Notes: a model not told the origin generated them from the letters alone. Shown: positions 23,629-35,876, counted from the first letter of the stretch. The stretch is 64,000 bases of DNA from Ctenosaura bakeri (GCA_948474755.1 CAOLHI010000073.1:682001-746000); one strand, 5' to 3'. A program made the numbers and translations.

Positions 23629-26350
23629 ATGGTTTTAAAGGTTTTATTGTGGAATGTACAAGGTTTGAATTCAAGTTATAAACAACGACAAGTATTTCAT
23701 TTTTTAGAGAAGATCAATTCAGATGTTATTTGTATACAAGAGACAAAAATTCAAGATGCAGATGCACATTATTTACGGAAACCTAAACTTGGAAAGTGCT
23801 ATATTTCGGCATACAGCAAAAAGAAGAGAGGGGCTATTTATGTAAATTCAAAATATTCATCAGAGGAAGTTTTCCGGGATGACCAAGGGTATTTCATTGG
23901 AGTTAAAATTCAAATCCCAGATCTTACATTACTGCTGGTCGAAATGTATGCACCACAGGAAAAGAAAAGTGAATTCTATGATTAAATAAGAGAAGAAATA
24001 ATAAAATACACAACTGAAAAGAACCAAGAAAATATTTTGGTTATGGGAGATGTGAATGCAGTATTGGATCCAGTGGAAGATAGATCAAATAAGAAAGAAA
24101 AAAAACAAAAGCAAGGGAAATTATCAAAGACTTTCTTTAAATTAATGGAAGAGACTTCTTTGATTGATGTGTGGAAGTTAAAACATCCTAAAGAGAAAGG
24201 ATTTACCTATTATTCCAATAGTCATCATACGATGTCAAGAATAGACATGTTTCTTATTTCTAAGATGATTCATACTAAAATACAAGATATAGAAATCCTA
24301 CCAAAAATTACCTCAGATCATAATCCAATTCAAATGAAACTGAAATTGAGGAAAAGAAATATATATCAAAATTGGAAGATGAATGAGTTTCTATTGCAAA
24401 ATAAAGAATACATCAAAAAAGCCAAGGAGGCCTTAAAGCTCTACTTTGAAGAAAACATGGCGGAAGATATTTCTATGAAGGTAATTTGGGAAGCCGGAAA
24501 AGCAGTCATGAGAGGTTTATTTATTAAGTGGAATTCAGAGTGGAAAGCTAAAAGACAAGAGAAAGTGAAAGAAATGGAGAGAAAGATTAAAATAAAGGAA
24601 GAAAATTTAAGAAAGGATACATGTAACGAGAAATTAAGGAAAGAAATAAGGATTCTACAAGAAAAAATAAGGAATGAAAATATGATTGAAATTGAGAGAA
24701 AATTAAAGATAATGAAACAAAAACATTTTGAAGGAGCAGACAAACCAGGTAGATGGTTAGTTCTAAGACTGAGAGAAAGAAAAGAAAGAAACTTAATTTT
24801 TCAAGCCTATAAAGGAAAAGAAATTGTAACAGATCAAGAAAATATAAAAACTAACTTCAGGAAATATTACAAGGAGTTATATGAAAATAATTATGGCACG
24901 GAGGGAAATAACAAGATTCAAGAATATTTGGAGAAACAAGACATAATTGAATTGACCTAAGAACAAAAAAATGCCTTAAATGCTAATATTACAATGAAGG
25001 AGATACTGGATGCTATTAAAAAAGCAAAACTAGCAAAATCACCAGGGCCAAATGGTTTTTCTTTTTTATATTGTAAAATATGTCAGGAAGAATTACTAAA
25101 GCCGATGAATAGAATGTTTAATGAAATACTTGACAAAGGAAAACCTGCATCTTGGAATGAAGCAAACATTACGTTACTGTTGAAAGAAAGGAAGGATTCT
25201 TGAGATCCTAACAACTATCGACTGATATCCCTTTTAAATGTAGATTACAAAATATTTGCAAATATATTGGCTGAAAGAATGAAAAAAAATTTAAATGAGA
25301 TAATACATGAAGATCAAAGTGGATTCTTACCTAAAAGACAAATAAGAGATAACCTAAGAACAGTAATTAACATGATAGAATATTATGAAAAACATAACGA
25401 GAAGAAATTTGCTATGATATTTGTTGATGCAGAAAAAGCTTTTGATAACATCAAACATGAATTTATGCTACAATTACTAAGGAAGATGAATTGTGGAGAA
25501 AAATTTGGCACATGGATCAGAGAAATATAAAAAAATACAAACACTCAAATCATAATCAATGGTGAGAAAATGAAACCAATCAGAATAAAAAAGGTAGGAG
25601 ACAAGGCTGCCCTCTTTCACCATTGTTATTTATAATAGTATTGGAAGTGCTATTTAGAATCCCCATCAGAGCTGATAAAGATATCAAAGGGACTAAAGTA
25701 AAGAGTCAAGAATACAAATTGAGGGCGTATGCTGATGATCTTGTGGTTTTTCTTGAAGATCCAAAGTCAAGTGTGAAAAAATTACTGGAAACAACTAAAA
25801 AATTTGGAGAGATAGCAGGATTTGACATTAATAAGGGTAAAACAAAAATCATAACAAAGAATATGACTAAAATAGAAATGGAAGAGATAATACGATTGAC
25901 GGGATTTGAGACAGAAAAAAAGATAAAATACTTAGGGATTGCAATAGCAAAACAAAACAATGAATTGTGTGAAAATAATTACAAAAAATTATTGACTGAA
26001 ATAAAGATAGAAATTCAGAAATGGTCTAAATTGAGGTTATTTTTATTGGGAAGGATAGCATCAATTAAAATGAATATTCTTCCAAAAATTAATTATCTTT
26101 TTCAAAATCTTCCAATAATAATCAACAAAGAATGTTTCTGTGATTGGAAGAAAGATTTGTCGAGATTCATTTGGGGAGGGAAGAAGCCAAGAATAAAGTG
26201 GCAGATGTTAATAGAGAGAAAAGAAAGAGGAGGATTTGGTGTACCAGATCTTGAAATATATTACAAAGGAAATGCCCTGGCCTGGTTGAAAGAATGGATA
26301 ATTCTTGAAAATGAAAGAATATTGGAATTGGAAGGATCAGAATTGAAATT
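23629..26350 (+). pseudogene. L1 ORF2 copy 1 (endonuclease and reverse transcriptase), broken and cut off
   Basis: The AP-type endonuclease begins at the ATG at 23629 (LLWNVQGLNSSYK, then ICIQETKIQD). It continues after a stop at 23983 with MGDVNAVLDP, SRIDMFLIS and SDHNPI (24037 on). The reverse transcriptase follows in pieces: AKSPGPNGFSFLY, the ISLLNVDYKIFANI block, [15 protein letters not shown] (25418 on) and YADDLVVF (25725 on), which holds the catalytic DD pair. Stops lie at 24958, 25201 and 25528, and there is a frameshift near 25592. The copy stops abruptly at GSELKF, before the thumb-distal and cysteine-rich C-terminal regions, where the junction at 26351 begins. Confidence 0.83.
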
Positions 26351-26372
26351 TTGTTTCCAGTCCAAGAGCCAT
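26351..26372 (+). other. 22 bp templated insert at the ORF2 duplication junction
   Basis: The 22 bases TTGTTTCCAGTCC..AGAGCCAT are identical to 31519-31540, which lie outside the L1 and just past the fold-back element. They sit exactly between the broken end of ORF2 copy 1 and the restart in ORF2 copy 2 (TGTATACAAGAGAC, matching 23732). Both edges show 2-7 bases of microhomology. Confidence 0.85.
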
Positions 26373-27961
26373 TGTATACAAGAGACAAAAATTTGAGATG
26401 CAGATGCACATTATTTACAAAATTCTAAACCTGGAAAATGCTATATTTCGACATACAGCAAAAAGAAGAGAGGGGTAGCTATTTATGTAAATTCAAAATA
26501 TTCTTTGGAGGAAGTTTTCCGAGATGACCAAGGGTATTTCATTGGTGTTAAAATTCAAATCCCAGATCTTACATTACTGCTGGTCAGAATATATGCACCA
26601 CAGGAAAAGAAAAGTGAATTCTATGATAAAATAAGAGAAGATATAATAAAATACACAATTGAAAAGAACCAAGAAAATATTTTGGTTATGGGAGATATGA
26701 ATGCAGTATTGGATCCAGTGGAAGATAGATCAAATAAGAAAGAAAACAAAAAACAAAAACAAGGGAAATTCCTGAAGACTTTCTTTAAATTAATGGAAGA
26801 GACTTCTTTGATTGATGTGTGGAAGTTAAAACATCCTAAAGAGAAAGGATTTACCTATTATTCCAATAGTCATCATACAATGTCAAGAATAGACATGTTT
26901 CTTATTTCTAAGATGATTCATACTAAAATACAAGATATGGAAATCCTACCAAAAATTACCTCAGATCATAATCCAATTCAAATGAAACTGAAATTGAGGA
27001 AAAGAAATATATATCAAAATTGGAAGAGGAATGAGTTGCAAAATAAAGAATACATCAAAAAAGCCAAGGAGGCTTTTGGAGAGAGAGATTAAAATAAAGG
27101 AAGAAAATTTAAGAAAGGATACATGTAACGAGAAATTAAGGAAAGAAATAAGGATTCTACAAGAAAAAATAAGGAATGAAAATATGATTGAAATTGAGAG
27201 AAAATTAAAGATAATGAAACAAAAACATTTTGAAGGAGCAGACAAACCAGGTAGATGGTTAGCTCTAAGACTGAGAGAAAGAAAAGAAAGAAACTTAATT
27301 TTTCAAGCCTATAAAGGAAAGGAAATTGTAACAGATCAAGAAAATATAAAAACTAACTTCAGGAAACATTACAAGGAGTTATATGAAAATAATTATGGCA
27401 CGGAGGGAAATAACAAGATACAAGAATATTTGGAGAAACAAGACATAATTGAATTGACCTAAGAACAAAAAAATGCCTTAAATGCTAATATTACAATGAA
27501 GGAGATACTGGATGCTATTTAAAAAAGCAAAACTAGCAAAATCACCACGGCCAGGTGGTTTTTCTTCTTTATATTATAAAATATGTCAGGAAGAATTACT
27601 AAAGCCGATGCATAGAATGTTTAATGAAATAATTGACAAAGGAAAACCTGCATCTTGGAATGAAGCAAGCATTACGTTACTGTTGAAAGAAGGGAAGGAT
27701 TCTCGAGATCCTAACAACTATCGACTGATATCCCTTTTAAATGTAGATTACAGAATATTTGCAAATATATTGGCTGAAAGAATGAAAAATTTTTAAAATG
27801 AGATAGTACATGAAGATCAAAGTGGATTCTTACCTAAAAGACAAATAAGAGATAACCTAAGAACAGTAATTAACATGACAGAATATTATGAAAACATAAT
27901 GAGAAGAAATCTGCTATGATATTTGTTGATGCAGAAAAAGCTTTTGATAACATCAAACATG

Positions 27962-28663
27962 GCTGGATAGCAGTATGTGTGAAAGGGATCTAGGGGTCTT
28001 CATAGACCACAAGCTGAACATGAGTCAGCAGTGTGATGCAGCAGCCAAGAAAGCCAATGCAATTCTCGGCTGCAACAATAGAAGTATGGTGTCTAGATCG
28101 AGGGAGGTACTGGTACCACTCTACTTTGCTTTGGCTAGACCTCATCTTGAATACTGTGTCCAGTTCTGGGCACCCCAATTCAAGAAGGACATGGTCAAGC
28201 TGGAGAAAGTCCAGAGGAGGGCGACCAAAATGGTGAGAGGCCTGGAAGCCATGCCCTATGAGGATAGACTTAGAGAACTGGGTATGTTTAGTCTGCAGAA
28301 GAGAAGGTTAAGAGGGGACATGATAGCCATGTTTAAATATTTGAAGGGATGCCATGTAGAGGAGGGAGAGGGCTTGTTTTCTGCTGCTCCAGAGACCAGG
28401 ACAAGGAGCAATGGATTCAAGCTGCAGGAAAGGAGATTCCACCTGAACCTCAGGAAGAACTTCCTGACGGTCAGAGATGTCCGGCAGTGGAATCTGCTGC
28501 CTCGGAGTGTAGTGGAGTCTCCTTCCTTGGAGGTTTTTAAGCAGAGGCTGGATGGCCATCTGTCGGGAGTGCTTTGAAGGTGTTCCTGCATGGCAGGGGG
28601 TTGGACTGGATGACCCCTGTGGTCTCTTCCAACTCTACATTTCTATGATTCTATGATTCTATG
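27962..28663 (+). mobile_element. CR1 LINE 3' fragment inside L1 ORF2 copy 2
   Basis: This 5'-truncated CR1 ends with three ATTCTATG-type units (28640-28663), the CR1 3' tail. The L1 sequence CATCAAACATGAATTTATG, intact in copy 1 at 25449, is split at ATG, with no longer target duplication, as expected for CR1. Its ORF is intact over its whole length, so it is among the younger insertions here. Confidence 0.9.
27975..28577 (+). CDS. CR1 reverse-transcriptase C-terminal region (200 codons, open fragment)
   Basis: This is the uninterrupted C-terminal part of CR1 ORF2. It starts with [20 protein letters not shown], which follows the catalytic core, then [47 protein letters not shown] and [16 protein letters not shown], ending [15 protein letters not shown]. 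These are the hallmarks of the CR1/L3 connection region. The catalytic Y/FADD block and everything upstream are missing, so it is a dead fragment despite being open. The first methionine is incidental. Confidence 0.85.
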   Translation: MCERDLGVFIDHKLNMSQQCDAAAKKANAILGCNNRSMVSRSREVLVPLYFALARPHLEYCVQFWAPQFKKDMVKLEKVQRRATKMVRGLEAMPYEDRLRELGMFSLQKRRLRGDMIAMFKYLKGCHVEEGEGLFSAAPETRTRSNGFKLQERRFHLNLRKNFLTVRDVRQWNLLPRSVVESPSLEVFKQRLDGHLSGVL

Positions 28664-30350
28664 AATTTATGCTACAATTACTTAGGAAAATGAATTGTGG
28701 AGAAAAATTTGGCACATGGATTGGAGAAATATACGAAAATACAAACGCTCAAATCATAATCAATGGTGAGAAAATGAAACCAATCAGAATAAAAAAAGGT
28801 AGGAGACAAGGCTGCCCTCTTTCACCATTGTTATTTATAATAGTATTGGAAGTGCTATTTAGAATCCCCATCAGAGCTGATAAAGATATCAAAGGGACTA
28901 AAGTAAAAAGTCAAGAATACAAACTGAGGGCGTATGCTGATGATCTTGTGAATTTTCTTGAAGATCCAAAGTCAAGTGTGAAAAAATTACTGGAAACAAC
29001 TAAAAAATTTGGAGAGATAGCAGGATTTGAAATTAATAAGGATAAAACAAAAATCATCACAAAGAATATGACTAAAATAGAAATGGAAGAGATAATACGA
29101 TTGACGGGATTTGAGACAGAAAAAAAGATAAAATACTTAGGGATTGCAATAGCAAAACAAAACAATGAATTGTGTGAAAATAATCACAAAAAATATGGAC
29201 TGAAATAAAGATAGAAATTCAGAAATGGTCTAAATTGAGGTTATCTTTATTGGGAAGGATAGCATCAATTAAAATGAATATTCTTCCAAAACTTAATTAT
29301 CTTTTTCAAAATCGTCCAATAATAATCAACAAAGGATGTTTCTGTGATTGGAAGAAAGATTTGTTGAGATTCATTTGGGGAGGGAAGAAGCCAAGAATAA
29401 AGTGGCAGATGTTAATAGAGAGAAAAGAAAGAGGAGGATTTGATGTACCAGATCTTGAAATATATTACAAAGCAAATGCCCTGACCTGGTTGAAAGAATG
29501 GATAATTCTTGAAAATGAAAGAATATTGGAATTGGAAGGATCAGAATTGAAATTTGGCTGGCATGGATATATTTGGTATAATAAAAGCAAAATAGATAAA
29601 GAATTCCTCAGCCATTATCTTAGAAGGGTGTTATTTGAAATGTGGAAGAAATTTAAAAGGAAGATATATATGAAAATCCCATTATGGCTATCTCCCCACG
29701 AAGCCTTATTTGGAAGATGGCGAGATGAGAAAGAACAATGGATCAGATATGAAGATATTTTAGTAGAAGAAAAGACAAGTCTAAGAATAAAAACAAGAGA
29801 GGAACTAGAGATGGAAGGTTTCAAATGTAAATGGTTCTTATATAATAAATTGAAAGAAAGATTTAAAATGGATAACAAATTGGAAGGATTTGAAAGAATA
29901 GGGAAAGGAAATGAATTTGAAAATGTCATTCTTGAAAAAAAAGACCATATGGTGGCTCAAATATTATTAAACAGAGAATTAGAGACAGAAATAATTAAAG
30001 ATTCACTGATACAATGGGCAAGAAATATAGGACGTGAAATTAGCTTGGAACATGGGGATAAAAGCTGGAAGAATACACAAAAATGTACATTAGCCCGAAA
30101 GCTGAAAGAAAATTACTTTAATATGCTCTATAGATGGTACTTAGACCCAGCAAAATTAAGAAAAATGTACAAGATTCCCAGTAAATGTTGGAAATGTAAA
30201 ACAGAAGAAGGTACATTTTTTCATATGTGGTGGTCATGCCCTGAAGCTAAAAGATATTGGAAAAGCATTCAAAAGAAAATATTGGAAATATTACAAATTA
30301 ATAGTCCTTTGCACCCTGAAATATTTCTTTTAAACATGTTCATCAAATAG

Positions 30351-31097
30351 AAAAAGAGCATATTAGATATTGGAGAATAATACTGTATATGGTATCAAAT
30401 GCAAGGATTACTTATGCAAAGTACTGGAAGTGTGAACATACACCTGATATCGAGGAATGAGGTGTTAAACTATCAGAAATGATAATGATGGATGATTTGA
30501 CAATGGCACTTAAGGGTGAAACAAGAGGGGAAATAGGGAAGAATTGAAACCAATTAAAGAATACATACAACAAAAATGGGTGATTCAGAAAGAAACATGA
30601 AAAGAATGCAAATAAGCAAAGATATGGGAAAAGGGAATTGAAAAATTTATTTTCAAAATTATATGGCAAGTCACATAAAAAGGGAAATGATCAGTAGAAG
30701 CCTGGAAAAATAAATGAGTAATAAAACTAGAAGAAAGAAAAAAGGAAGTTGAAACTATACATTTGTATATATATTTTTATATAGAAGGATGCTCATAAAA
30801 TTCATAAGATAAAGTAGAATATATAAGACATATAATTGAAATTTATTTAGATTTATTTAGATACATAAAAGATATAGAGTTATCTATTTATGTAGATAGA
30901 AGATCAATAGAAGAGGAAGAAATAGAAATAGAATTAGATGTTGGATAAGTATATAAATTTATAGGTATATAGGTATATAATTTTGATTGTATATAATTTT
31001 TTGCTTTCTGTTTCTTATATATTTATAAAAAGAAAGAATGATTATGTGTAAATATTGTTTGTTATAACTTTAATAAAAATAAAATTTAAAAAAAAAA
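30351..31097 (+). other. L1 3' UTR and A tail
   Basis: AT-rich and purine-rich sequence after the ORF2 stop. It ends TAACTTTAATAAAAATAAAA followed by the A run. The AATAAA near 31071 would serve as the polyadenylation signal. The minus-strand L1 ends with an equivalent CTTTAATAAAAATAAT phrase. Confidence 0.75.
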
Positions 31098-31540
31098 GAA
31101 AAAGATGATTTTATTCTTGTAATTAGCCCAATGTGTTTCAACCTAGTAATACTTAATGGCCTTCTTCAGGGGCTGTTAAAATACAAAAGAAAGAAACTGA
31201 TAGTTTTAAAGCTGCATTGTAAGTAGTATTTTGTACTTGTATACACTTATTTTGGTTAATAAGCATCATGAAAATTGAGACATTTTACATGCATTTGGGC
31301 AGAAAACATATGTACCTAAAAATGATGTTGCAAATTGTAACTTGTCCCCTGTTATGATTTTTGCTCTTTGTGTATTGCCCCTTTGCTTTCATTTATCTTT
31401 TAACAGCCTCTGAAGATGGCCATTAAGTAGGCCAAAACGTTGGGCTAATTACAAGAATAAAGTCATGTTTTTCAATACCTTGAGACTTATGACATTGCTA
31501 TAGCGCAACAGTAGCAGGTTGTTTCCAGTCCAAGAGCCAT

Positions 31541-32010
31541 GTTACCACACAACATTGTCACTATCTGGATGCTATCCCATCCCCAAGTGTCGCCAAACCG
31601 CTGTATTCTATTTACAGAAAAAAATCTGTTAACAGCCCCCTTTAGCACTTCAATCCCATCAGCTGTCTTAGTGCAGCAGCATTATAGTGCTTGATAGTGC
31701 TTCCTGTTACTGCAAATCCAGAAGTGGGCAGACTTTGAGTATGCCCAGCTTGTACCTCCCTCAGTGACTCCCCATGGCATCATAACTTTCTATCATCTCT
31801 CCGGGTTTATTTTAAATTTCTCCTTTGAGTTAAAACTTTCTAATTTTTTAACATTAGCATGCAAAAAGTGCAATAGTGTACTGGTATGTCATGCCATTAC
31901 AACACTGCTGCATTAGTACAGCTTCCAAAAATAAAACAAACAAAAAAAACCTAATCAGAAGCAGTGGGGCATCCTTGGCAAGGGATTGGCCAAAGATGCT
32001 GTAATGCAAA
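31541..32010. other. Unassigned stretch between the fold-back element and element D
   Basis: No gene is seen. It holds the words ATGCCATTACAACACTG and GCATTAGTAC, which partly echo the right-hand remnant at 32540-32605. It could be part of an older element into which D was inserted. Confidence 0.35.
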
Positions 32011-32477
32011 GGCCCTTTCTGCATGGGGTAAGTAGAACGGCACGGTGCGACCTCTGATGGAGGTCGTCCGCACCTTGGGAGTGGACTGGGTCAGACTACT
32101 TGTCACAATTCTGCATCTCAGTCCGCTCCGGAGCGACCCAAAGTAGTCGGGCAGCATGCTTTTTAAAAACCTGTTTTTACAGGTTTTTCAGAAGCACGGA
32201 GCGCACCACTCCGTGTCACTCCGTTCCCGCACTCCAGTGCAGATTTGCAGGCTCGCACCAGTGCGAGCCTGCAGATCTGCCCATGGCGGGCTTTAGGCTG
32301 GTGGGCTTCAGCGGTTGGTGGGGAACCTCCACCAACCAGAAGCCGCCATTTTGGATGCCGGAGCAGTGCGGAGCGTGAGCTTGCACAGCTTCTCATCAGG
32401 ACGGACCCAAATGGACCCACCAAAAAGCCGGTGAGTAGCGGCAGGGAGCATTTCCCTCGCTGAGTGCAGAAAGGGCC
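32011..32477 (+). mobile_element. Palindromic TIR element D (Harbinger-like, non-autonomous)
   Basis: The ends GGCCCTTTCTGCA and TGCAGAAAGGGCC are perfect 12-13 bp inverted repeats. The interior is collinear with F and with inverted C. It contains hairpin 1 (about 32160-32197, arms TTTTTAAAAACCTG and CAGGTTTTTCAGAA) and hairpin 2 (32240-32279, an 18 bp stem CAGATTTGCAGGCTCGCA with a 4-base loop). There is no transposase. The flanks AAA and ACT do not form a duplication. Confidence 0.7.
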
Positions 32478-32605
32478 ACTGCTACTCATCAACTTATGGT
32501 GGAATAGTGCGGAAAAGAGTGTTCCTAACCTGAGGGCATTGCGCGAATGGCAATGCCGAGATTGTAACACTACAATGCACTAATGGCATCTTGTGTGGAA
32601 ACGGC
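32478..32605. mobile_element. Possible right end of a related TIR element
   Basis: The sequence ends CTTGTGTGGAAACGGCC, the complement of GGCCGTTTCCACAC, which matches the terminus type of this family. It also contains a small GCATTGCGCGAATGGCAATGC hairpin at about 32540. The matching left end is not located; it may lie upstream of D. Confidence 0.35.
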
Positions 32606-35600
32606 CTTTGTGTCTTCTGGCTGCAGCAATTTGCTTTTGCTTGAGCCTACCAGGGAAGGGTAAGATTCTGCCCTATGCTCTCCTTTCTCTCCTGCTGAGT
32701 TAATTGAGCGCAAACTATTTTTGCACTTTGAACAGAGTCTGCAGCAACTGAAGTTAGCCAAGGATAAAGAAGGTAAGTGGGAGAAGGAGAGAGAAACTAG
32801 GACATTTTGCAAGCAGCTGAAGAAGTGGGACAACAGAGGATTTACTGGAACTGTGTGCTGAATCAGGACAGTTGGAGGATATGCACTTTCATTCTCCTCA
32901 CTACATCCCTGCCACCACCTGAGAGGGCTTTATAAAACACTGAAGCTATTAAGGTATACTCTCACAAATCTAAGTCATGATGGCAGAAGAACAACAAACT
33001 CTAAATTTTGTGAGTATGAGGGAGTGGGAGGGAAGGGGGAGAGATGGGGGAGAGAGAGAGAGAGGAAGGGGTTGAGAGCCAGCATGGAAGGCTTGAAACC
33101 ACCTGGCATATTTAATCTGCAAGCACAGAATTCAGACCTGGCATAGAAAACTTGGAAATAGGAGTTTAATCTCTGTGTAGACACTGCAATGGCAGATAAA
33201 GAATAAGTTGTGACAATGAAAGTGCTTTTATACTTGATTGGAGAAGTGAGGAGAGAAATAAGTGAGACATTGTGTGCAAGCATTCCTTTGGCATAGCATA
33301 CTTTGGCGATAATAACAAGGCTGGTTCAATGCCCACTGCAGACCCAGAAAGAACGAAACACAGGAAAGCTTTTTCACTCAGGAAGGCATTGAGTTGGACA
33401 GCAAATTGTAAACTTAAAACAAGTACAGGTTTCTTCTGGGTAGGATCAGAAATGGTCTGACCAAAAATGCAGATGCTGGCCAAAATTACATAAAAAGGGA
33501 AACAACTCACATTCCCAGTACTGAAAGTGGACCCCCACCATCTTGATCCCTGCATAGAAAGGGACAAAGAACTCAAAGAGAGATTCACCAGCTGATCCCA
33601 AAGTGCAACGAGGAACATAGGGAGATGACAACACGGGATTTAGCAAGTAAAGTTAACTATCAAATATAGCACTGAATTTGACATTTCTGGGAAACCCATA
33701 ATTTGTCTGTGAACTTGCTTTTTTGAAAACAGAAGTCCAAATATTTTGACAGACCATTTTCCAGCATTGCAAAGAGAAAGAGGAGGAATTTTTCAAGAAA
33801 ACAAGTGATTTGCTTCACAATCTGCAGAACAAGCACCTATGACCACACAGTCATACTCACAAAGGAAGAATACAGTTCTCTCTTTCCTTGCATTTAGTCA
33901 CTGTATATATGATGTCAACCTGCTCAGTATAACCCTGTCTTCCTTTGTATTTGGTCCAGGGAAGGCAAGACTATTTTTCTCTGCCAAAAAAAAAAAAAAA
34001 AAAGTTTTCGGGCAGAAAAAGACATATGCATTTCTGCTCAGAATAATTACTCAGAACACTTGATATGTGAGTACCAGGAGAAAACTGCGTGAGAGTCTTC
34101 TTTCCGGTTTATTCTATCTGACATGCACTTTAAAAACATGGAGAATACTGGTCAGAAATATTCATTTTCCCCTTCAGCAGGGAGAAAAACATGGAAAGTA
34201 TTCAGCTTTTCACTGAGATTGAACTAGTAGAAAATTTACATTTCTAATTTGGCCACCTTATACATTCTATCTATAACAAAAATCAATCTTGAAAAGGAGT
34301 TACAAGGATTTTTGTCTGCAGAGCTTTCCACGATACTCTAGACAGTTATTGTTTACAGATTCCTGACCAATATAACCCCATTAGCAATGGTAAAATTACT
34401 GGTGACTAAAAATAAGCTCCTTGATTGTTTTCCTTGAGCCTGTTGTTATTCTTCATCTGGTGCTTTTCATGCAAACATATTTCAATGCTGCCCATAGAAG
34501 ATGTCTTTCAAGCAGAACCTAAAACCAGCTTTCAGTCCTAGACAGAGATGATACACAATTAACTGATTAACCCAAAGGGAATTGAAAATGAAGGCTACCT
34601 TTTAACTTCTAAGTCATCATTCCATAAATATTCCATGCACGCTTAATAAGACAGATTTATACATTATTTAACTATCCACTGATAGTTAAAAGGAGCAGTA
34701 TACGGGAGGGAAGTCACAAATGGGCATCTGTGGTACACTCACTCTCCCTATTGTATTCTGACAGATCTTATAGCGAGGAATTGTCTCTCTGTACGCTAGT
34801 GTTTCAAAAGCTAATCCAATGGATAATAGGAAGAATGGTATGTAAATATGATTCTAGATCTCAGAAGGACCCTAAAGGCAGGTGAAATGTGGTGTAAGAT
34901 AAAAGGAACACTCTGAGATTATTTCTTTAGTCAGCCCATAAGCCAGAACCTTTTCCCAACATAAATAACTTCCATAGTCAAATTAGACCACACATCAGGA
35001 GTGGGAACCCTTTGGCGCTCCAGATGTTTGGTCTACTTATACCCAAAGACTTTTTCCACTGGCCCTGCTCGGTGGCCTGATGGGAGTTGATGGCCAAAAA
35101 AACAAAAATCTGTAGGGTTAAATGTCCTACACTCTGGCACTGCACACAGATGCATATAACATCATGGTAACATCATGATGAGAAAAGCAGCTTCTGGAGG
35201 GTTGAAGCAGTGGTGGGAATGATGAAATCACAGCCTTTGAGTTCTACATTAGCTACAGTGTTTTTTCTCCCACATATTTGCTTACTTGTGGAGCTGTGGG
35301 CAGAAAACTCACTTTGGAGTGGTAGAGACAATTTAGAGTGGTATGAATGAATGGGAACCGAGATAAGGACCACCTTCCCACTCAGTCTCTCTCATCATGT
35401 CTATGTTATCAGTTGCTCCTTTGGAAGCAGCTGACATAGAAGAATTCAAGTGATCTTAGTTATGTTTACACATAGTTAATGTGTGGTATGTCTCTCAAGT
35501 ACACTCCTAATCTATGTTTGCCTAATAGAACAATGAATAGGGATGGATAAGTCTATTTCTCAGGTCTATTCAATGTTTTTCATAAACAATGGTTTCTCAA

Positions 35601-35870
35601 CAAGTAGGGAGGACCAGCACACAAGCATCACCCTCTTTAGGGTTATCTCCATTGCCCTATATGCAGAAAGGGTTATTGTCTGAGAAGGAGAGTCTCAGTT
35701 ATCCATGGAGGGTCCCCACATGGTTTGGGACTCAAATTTTTCCAAACCTTCAAATTGTATGGAGAACCTACGTATAACCCACTGAAACATGGTGAGATGA
35801 GTCTCATGATTTCAGTGTACTAATAAGGGGTATAACATATTCCAAAGACATAGAACAAACAGGAAAAGAG
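32606..35870. other. Long stretch with little recognised
   Basis: About 3.3 kb. There is a purine-rich GAGAGAG tract at about 33045-33065, an A-run at 33987-34003 and, at 34998-35100, a half of the CTCCAGATGTTT-type fold-back repeat. The minus-strand frames near 33166-33646 have no recognisable domain. No gene is supported. Confidence 0.4.
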
Positions 35871-35876
35871 GACAAG

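Larger units (their letters stand above)
26373..30350 (+). pseudogene. L1 ORF2 copy 2 (endonuclease, reverse transcriptase, C-terminal domain), broken
   Basis: It restarts inside the endonuclease at CIQETKI and runs to the natural end of ORF2. It contains LVMGDMNAVLDP, SRIDMFLIS and SDHNPI. A deletion of about 140 bases relative to copy 1 lies at 27074, and a CR1 insertion follows immediately after FDNIKH (27962-28663). The reverse-transcriptase rest (RRQGCPLSPLLF, YADDLVNF) is at 28669-29208, and the C-terminal part at 29235-30350 includes the cysteine motif CWKCKTEEGTFFHMWWSCP. Divergence from copy 1 is about 4-5 percent in the first part, by eye. The frames at 26505-27092 and 29235-30350 are still long, but the protein as a whole cannot be made. 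Confidence 0.83.
20908..31097 (+). mobile_element. L1 LINE, full length plus internal ORF2 duplication
   Basis: A complete L1 layout lies between near-identical 17-18 bp target duplications, GAAAAGATGATTTTATT (20891-20907) and GAAAAAGATGATTTTATT (31098-31115). It has a 1.8 kb 5' UTR, ORF1, ORF2, a 0.75 kb 3' UTR and a short A tail (31087-31097). The length is 10.2 kb instead of the usual 6-7.5 kb, because the middle of ORF2 is present twice (23731-26350 and 26373-30350) and a 0.7 kb CR1 sits in the second copy. All frames are broken, so the element is inactive. Confidence 0.85.
20858..31510. mobile_element. Fold-back DNA element (about 445 bp when empty), split by the L1
   Basis: The left arm (20858-20907) reads GTTGCAGAG..AGTCTCAGGGTATTGG..GATTTTATT. 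The complement of the right end (to 31510) reads GTTGCGCTATAGC..AAGTCTCAAGGTATTG..GACTTTATTCTTG. Inside, 31108-31183 and 31398-31461 are a second stretch of the same inverted repeat (TTATTCTTGTAATTAGCCCA against its complement). Removing the L1 joins the left 50 bases to the right 395 bases as one long terminal-inverted-repeat element. Superfamily unknown. Confidence 0.66.

Noticed and set aside
24441..24743. Minus-strand hydrophobic frames opposite L1 ORF2 (also 26961-27245, 25706-25960, 28911-29165)
   Set aside because: Antisense shadows of lysine-rich L1 coding sequence; they recur in both ORF2 copies for that reason.
26340..26400. Assembly artefact at the ORF2 junction
   Set aside because: The two ORF2 copies differ at many positions and the 22-base patch has a specific source. 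An error cannot be excluded without reads, but it is less likely.
20908..31097. Two separate tandem L1 insertions
   Set aside because: There is only one 5' UTR, one ORF1, one 3' end and one pair of target duplications. The second copy starts mid-ORF2 with no poly-A before it.
33166..33646. Serine/leucine-rich minus-strand frames
   Set aside because: Two overlapping frames in low-complexity sequence; no domain.
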